Below, piece after piece: positions 7,541-7,882 of a DNA stretch of 7,882 nucleotides. The notes beneath the pieces were generated by a model that was given only the letters and a program-made list of their open reading frames with translations, searched no databases and was not told where the DNA came from. Every line of letters begins with the position of its first letter. Within the stretch, counting starts at the first letter, position 1. The DNA is from JBBKWX01 sp037969175. GTDB lineage: Bacteria > Bacteroidota > Bacteroidia > AKYH767-A > JBBKVM01. The DNA lies in contig JBBKWX010000196.1 in the NCBI GenBank assembly GCA_037969175.1, forward strand, positions 1 through 7,882. The letters are read 5' to 3'. The translations under genes were made by a program, and so were the position numbers.

Positions 7541-7578
7541 GAACACGGATTAGACGGATGAAACGGATTTTTACGGAT
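7541..7578 (+). repeat. Short ACGGAT direct-repeat cluster
   Basis: Four ACGGAT words start at 7545, 7554, 7563 and 7573, spaced 9, 9 and 10 bp apart, in otherwise AT-rich intergenic DNA. Similar ACGGAT/AACGGAT strings occur between genes in Bacteroidota and other bacteria, often beside CACAGAG-type repeats as here. It lies 89-126 bp upstream of the start of the secreted repeat-protein gene, so a regulatory role is possible but unsupported. Confidence 0.6.
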
Positions 7579-7594
7579 AATAAACAATTTATAT

Positions 7595-7638
7595 TTTTCT
7601 CTGTGAAACTCTGTGTAACCTCCGTGCCTCTGTGGTTA
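7595..7638 (-). repeat. Second CACAGAG-type repeat, inverted relative to 4502-4543
   Basis: Read on the minus strand this begins TAACCACAGAGGCACGGAGG, continues TTACACAGAG and ends TTTCACAGAG. Aligned by hand to 4503-4542 it matches at 32 positions across about 40 columns with two single-base gaps. The two copies face each other across the secreted repeat-protein gene and its palindrome array. It lies in the 199-bp gap 7453-7651, just 13 bp past the stop codon of the oxidoreductase gene. Confidence 0.7.
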
Positions 7639-7651
7639 TATTTTAAAAAAC

Positions 7652-7882
7652 CTACTCTACCACCAAACCCGTCTCGGTAATCCGACTGCTCTCCTGGTAC
7701 GCATCATAATCCGTATTCACATCCCAAAGATTATGACCGGCATCATCAAGAATATTCTCGGCCGCAAGCAATCCCATGAGTATGCTGTGATCCTGATTAT
7801 TGTATTTGAAAGCTCCGTATCGCCCGATGGCTGTGATCCCTTCCAGGCTGCTGATGTATTGCTCCAGAGGCTCTAAATGTGT
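7652..7882 (-). CDS. C-terminal end of an FAD-dependent oxidoreductase (UDP-galactopyranose mutase / amine-oxidase-like), partial
   Basis: The minus strand is open from the window edge at 7882 to a TAG at 7652-7654, giving 76 residues. The segment reads LEGITAIGRYGAFKYNNQDH (residues 13-32), then SILMGLLAAENIL (33-45), HNLWDVNTDYDAYQE (50-64) and a short tail. The pattern of a GRYG turn, a conserved DHS and a following small-residue helix (MGLLAAENI) is typical of the FAD-binding C-terminus of the amine-oxidase/protoporphyrinogen-oxidase and UDP-galactopyranose-mutase superfamily, where the loop and helix close over the flavin. Relatives often lie beside glycosyltransferase genes, which fits the GT2/GT-C genes nearby, but the substrate cannot be told from this fragment. 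The 5' part and the N-terminal Rossmann motif are outside the window. Confidence 0.75.
   Translation of the reverse strand, partial: THLEPLEQYISSLEGITAIGRYGAFKYNNQDHSILMGLLAAENILDDAGHNLWDVNTDYDAYQESSRITETGLVVE

Noticed and set aside
4502..7638. Insertion sequence or transposon bounded by inverted repeats
   Set aside because: No transposase or integrase lies between the repeats, and no target-site duplication could be recognised at their outer ends.
7495..7680. 61-codon plus-strand reading frame
   Set aside because: It translates the ACGGAT and CACAGAG repeats and runs into the oxidoreductase gene on the other strand. Frames over such repeats are typically spurious.

Overview
The window looks like an accessory surface-glycan and secreted-protein region from a member of the Bacteroidota. 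The evidence is an AT-rich background, a secreted repeat protein ending in a typical type IX secretion (T9SS) type A sorting domain, no obvious Shine-Dalgarno sequences before the genes, and degenerate intergenic repeats of a kind familiar from this phylum. I cannot name a genus. No ribosomal RNA, tRNA, transposase, integrase or CRISPR array was seen.

Layout. Bases 1-708 (+) are the 3' end of a gene cut by the window edge. It encodes the last membrane helix of a probable GT-C glycosyltransferase plus a C-terminal beta-rich domain. It converges on two minus-strand genes read in the order 4401-2308 then 2260-740. The first is a fusion of a GT2 polyprenyl-phosphate sugar synthase with a multi-membrane-span GT-C-like module. 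The second is a stand-alone GT-C (PMT/ArnT-like) membrane glycosyltransferase with a TTG start. They probably form one transcription unit with a 47-bp gap. Bases 4402-4947 are non-coding. They hold a degenerate CACAGAG-type repeat (4502-4580), a stretch with nothing I recognise (4581-4666), and an ordered array of six 16-bp palindromes with alternating 45/52-bp spacing (4667-4933). Bases 7452-4948 (-) encode an 834-residue secreted protein of thirteen exactly 51-residue delta-60/DUF5122-type repeats, with half repeats at each end and a T9SS sorting domain. Bases 7453-7651 are non-coding and carry an ACGGAT-type repeat and a second, inverted CACAGAG element. Bases 7882-7652 (-) are the 3' end of an FAD-dependent oxidoreductase resembling the UDP-galactopyranose mutase/amine-oxidase superfamily.

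How the genes may work together (inference). The GT2 domain would charge a polyprenyl phosphate with a sugar. The GT-C modules (the fused one, the stand-alone one and the truncated one at the left edge) would use such lipid-linked sugars on the periplasmic side to decorate a glycan or protein. The FAD enzyme would fit the same glycan theme. The repeat protein is a separate cargo of the T9SS. Its array and repeat elements, bracketed by inverted CACAGAG copies, look like an inserted or recombination-prone module between the glycan genes.

The most interesting unexplained structures are the 97-bp higher-order palindrome array just 3' of the repeat-protein gene, the inverted repeats bracketing that gene, and the exact 51-residue periodicity, which adds up to 14 blades.
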